From Rhodopseudomonas rhenobacensis (GTDB lineage: Bacteria > Pseudomonadota > Alphaproteobacteria > Rhizobiales > Xanthobacteraceae): DNA of 64,000 bases. The stretch is from NCBI RefSeq assembly GCF_014203125.1, contig NZ_JACHIH010000001.1, forward strand, positions 293,546 to 357,545, in the 5' to 3' direction. The notes below the pieces were generated by a model. The model worked only from the letters and a program-made list of their open reading frames with translations, did not search any database and was not told where the DNA came from. Shown piece by piece: positions 63,578 through 64,000 of this stretch (positions within the stretch are counted from its first letter, which is position 1; each line of letters opens with the position of its first letter). The position numbers and the translations under genes were made by a program.

Positions 63578-64000
63578 GCTGGCTTTCCCGACGATGCTCG
63601 TCGTAGCGATGATAGGACGGGCTCTCCAGGATCGCGGCCTCGAGCCCGCTGGACAGCGCCCGCTGCATCAGAAGCTCCATTGCCAGGGTCTGGATCTCGC
63701 GGATCGGCAGCGGCACGCCGCGGATGTCCGGCAGCTGCTCGACGATCTCCAGCGCGCGGGCCAGCGTCCGGCCGTCGACGCAGGCGGCGAGCAGGCCGTA
63801 GGTCATGCCGTAGAGGCCGTCGAGGCTCTTTGGAAACAGCGCCGCGGTCTCCGGACCCGGACGCGCCGCGAGCAGCTTGATCACGTCGGTGCCGGCCTGG
63901 ATTTCGCGCAACACCCCGAAAAACTCGGCCGCATTCGCGGCGCCGATGCGGCCCTGCACGAACACCCGCTTGGCGCCGTCCGACAGGCTGGACTTCAGCA
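63570..64000 (-). CDS. MoxR-type AAA ATPase-associated protein, C-terminal part (5' end outside window)
   Basis: The frame enters from beyond the window end and stops at 63570-63572 inside the start of the VWA gene. About 143 helical residues are seen, including Asn-Ala-Ala-Glu-Phe-Phe-Gly-Val-Leu and Pro-Asp-Ile-Arg-Gly-Val-Pro-Leu-Pro-Ile-Arg-Glu-Ile-Gln-Thr. No nucleotide-binding motif is in the visible part; the ATPase assignment rests on the coupling with the VWA gene and the helical tail, as in MoxR/VWA pairs. Confidence 0.65.
   Translation of the reverse strand, partial: LKSSLSDGAKRVFVQGRIGAANAAEFFGVLREIQAGTDVIKLLAARPGPETAALFPKSLDGLYGMTYGLLAACVDGRTLARALEIVEQLPDIRGVPLPIREIQTLAMELLMQRALSSGLEAAILESPSYHRYDEHRRESQHA

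Overview
The window looks like a chromosomal segment of a Rhodopseudomonas palustris-type purple non-sulfur bacterium (Bradyrhizobium family). The evidence is a light-harvesting LH2 pair (pucB-pucA), a RuBisCO-like protein, a malonyl-CoA synthetase whose sequence and length closely fit R. palustris MatB, very high G+C coding sequence, and several families of intergenic palindromic repeats of the kind seen in that group. Assignments rest on reading the proteins and motifs by eye; no database search was possible.

Layout. 0-17.5 kb is mostly housekeeping: the tail of a BI-1 membrane protein, a GNAT acetyltransferase, DUF2794 and DUF1223 proteins, aconitase (acnA), a cytochrome c maturation operon (ccmABCD-ccmG), septation protein A with ftsY, an RluA-type pseudouridine synthase, mtaB-dapF, and three envelope or metallo-hydrolase genes. 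At 17.5-18.2 kb a lone pucBA pair sits behind a regular array of TGACA/TGTCA half-sites. From 18.5 to 22.8 kb runs the conserved ffh-rpsP-rimM-trmD-rplS block. From 23.2 to 34 kb the leucine genes leuC, leuD and leuB are spread out, with asd, a CitE-like lyase, carbonic anhydrase, an orphan HigA antitoxin and small secreted proteins between them. From 34 to 41 kb come an MFS transporter, a Tat-exported molybdenum oxidoreductase with its cytochrome b, a fasciclin protein, matB and an SDR.

The most coherent accessory system spans about 41.1-54.2 kb. It is a PQQ alcohol-oxidation island built around a lanthanide-type methanol dehydrogenase (xoxF, with the Asp-Tyr-Asp signature). With it are cytochrome c PedF, the XoxJ-like periplasmic binding protein, a CxxxCW protein, a dedicated ABC exporter with its binding protein and beta-propeller, a DUF3280 protein, a zinc metallohydrolase and a SoxYZ-like carrier. 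These genes appear to serve periplasmic oxidation of methanol or other short alcohols and electron transfer to the respiratory chain. A second, import-type ABC transporter follows at once (54.4-56.9 kb) and may belong to the same physiology. No pqq biosynthesis genes and no mxaFI are in the window.

The end (57.5-64 kb) holds small exported proteins, a YjbQ-RuBisCO-like protein pair, a CoA-transferase, and a VWA-domain protein next to the C-terminus of a MoxR-type AAA ATPase.

Gene decay is visible at three places: a 13-codon tail of a HigB toxin in front of higA, a 25-residue C-terminus of a Cu/Zn superoxide dismutase abutting a palindromic repeat, and a signal-peptide-only stub at 57.7 kb. 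Nine repeat families, with about 25 copies or part copies, fill most of the larger intergenic gaps. No tRNA, rRNA, CRISPR array, prophage or insertion sequence was recognised.
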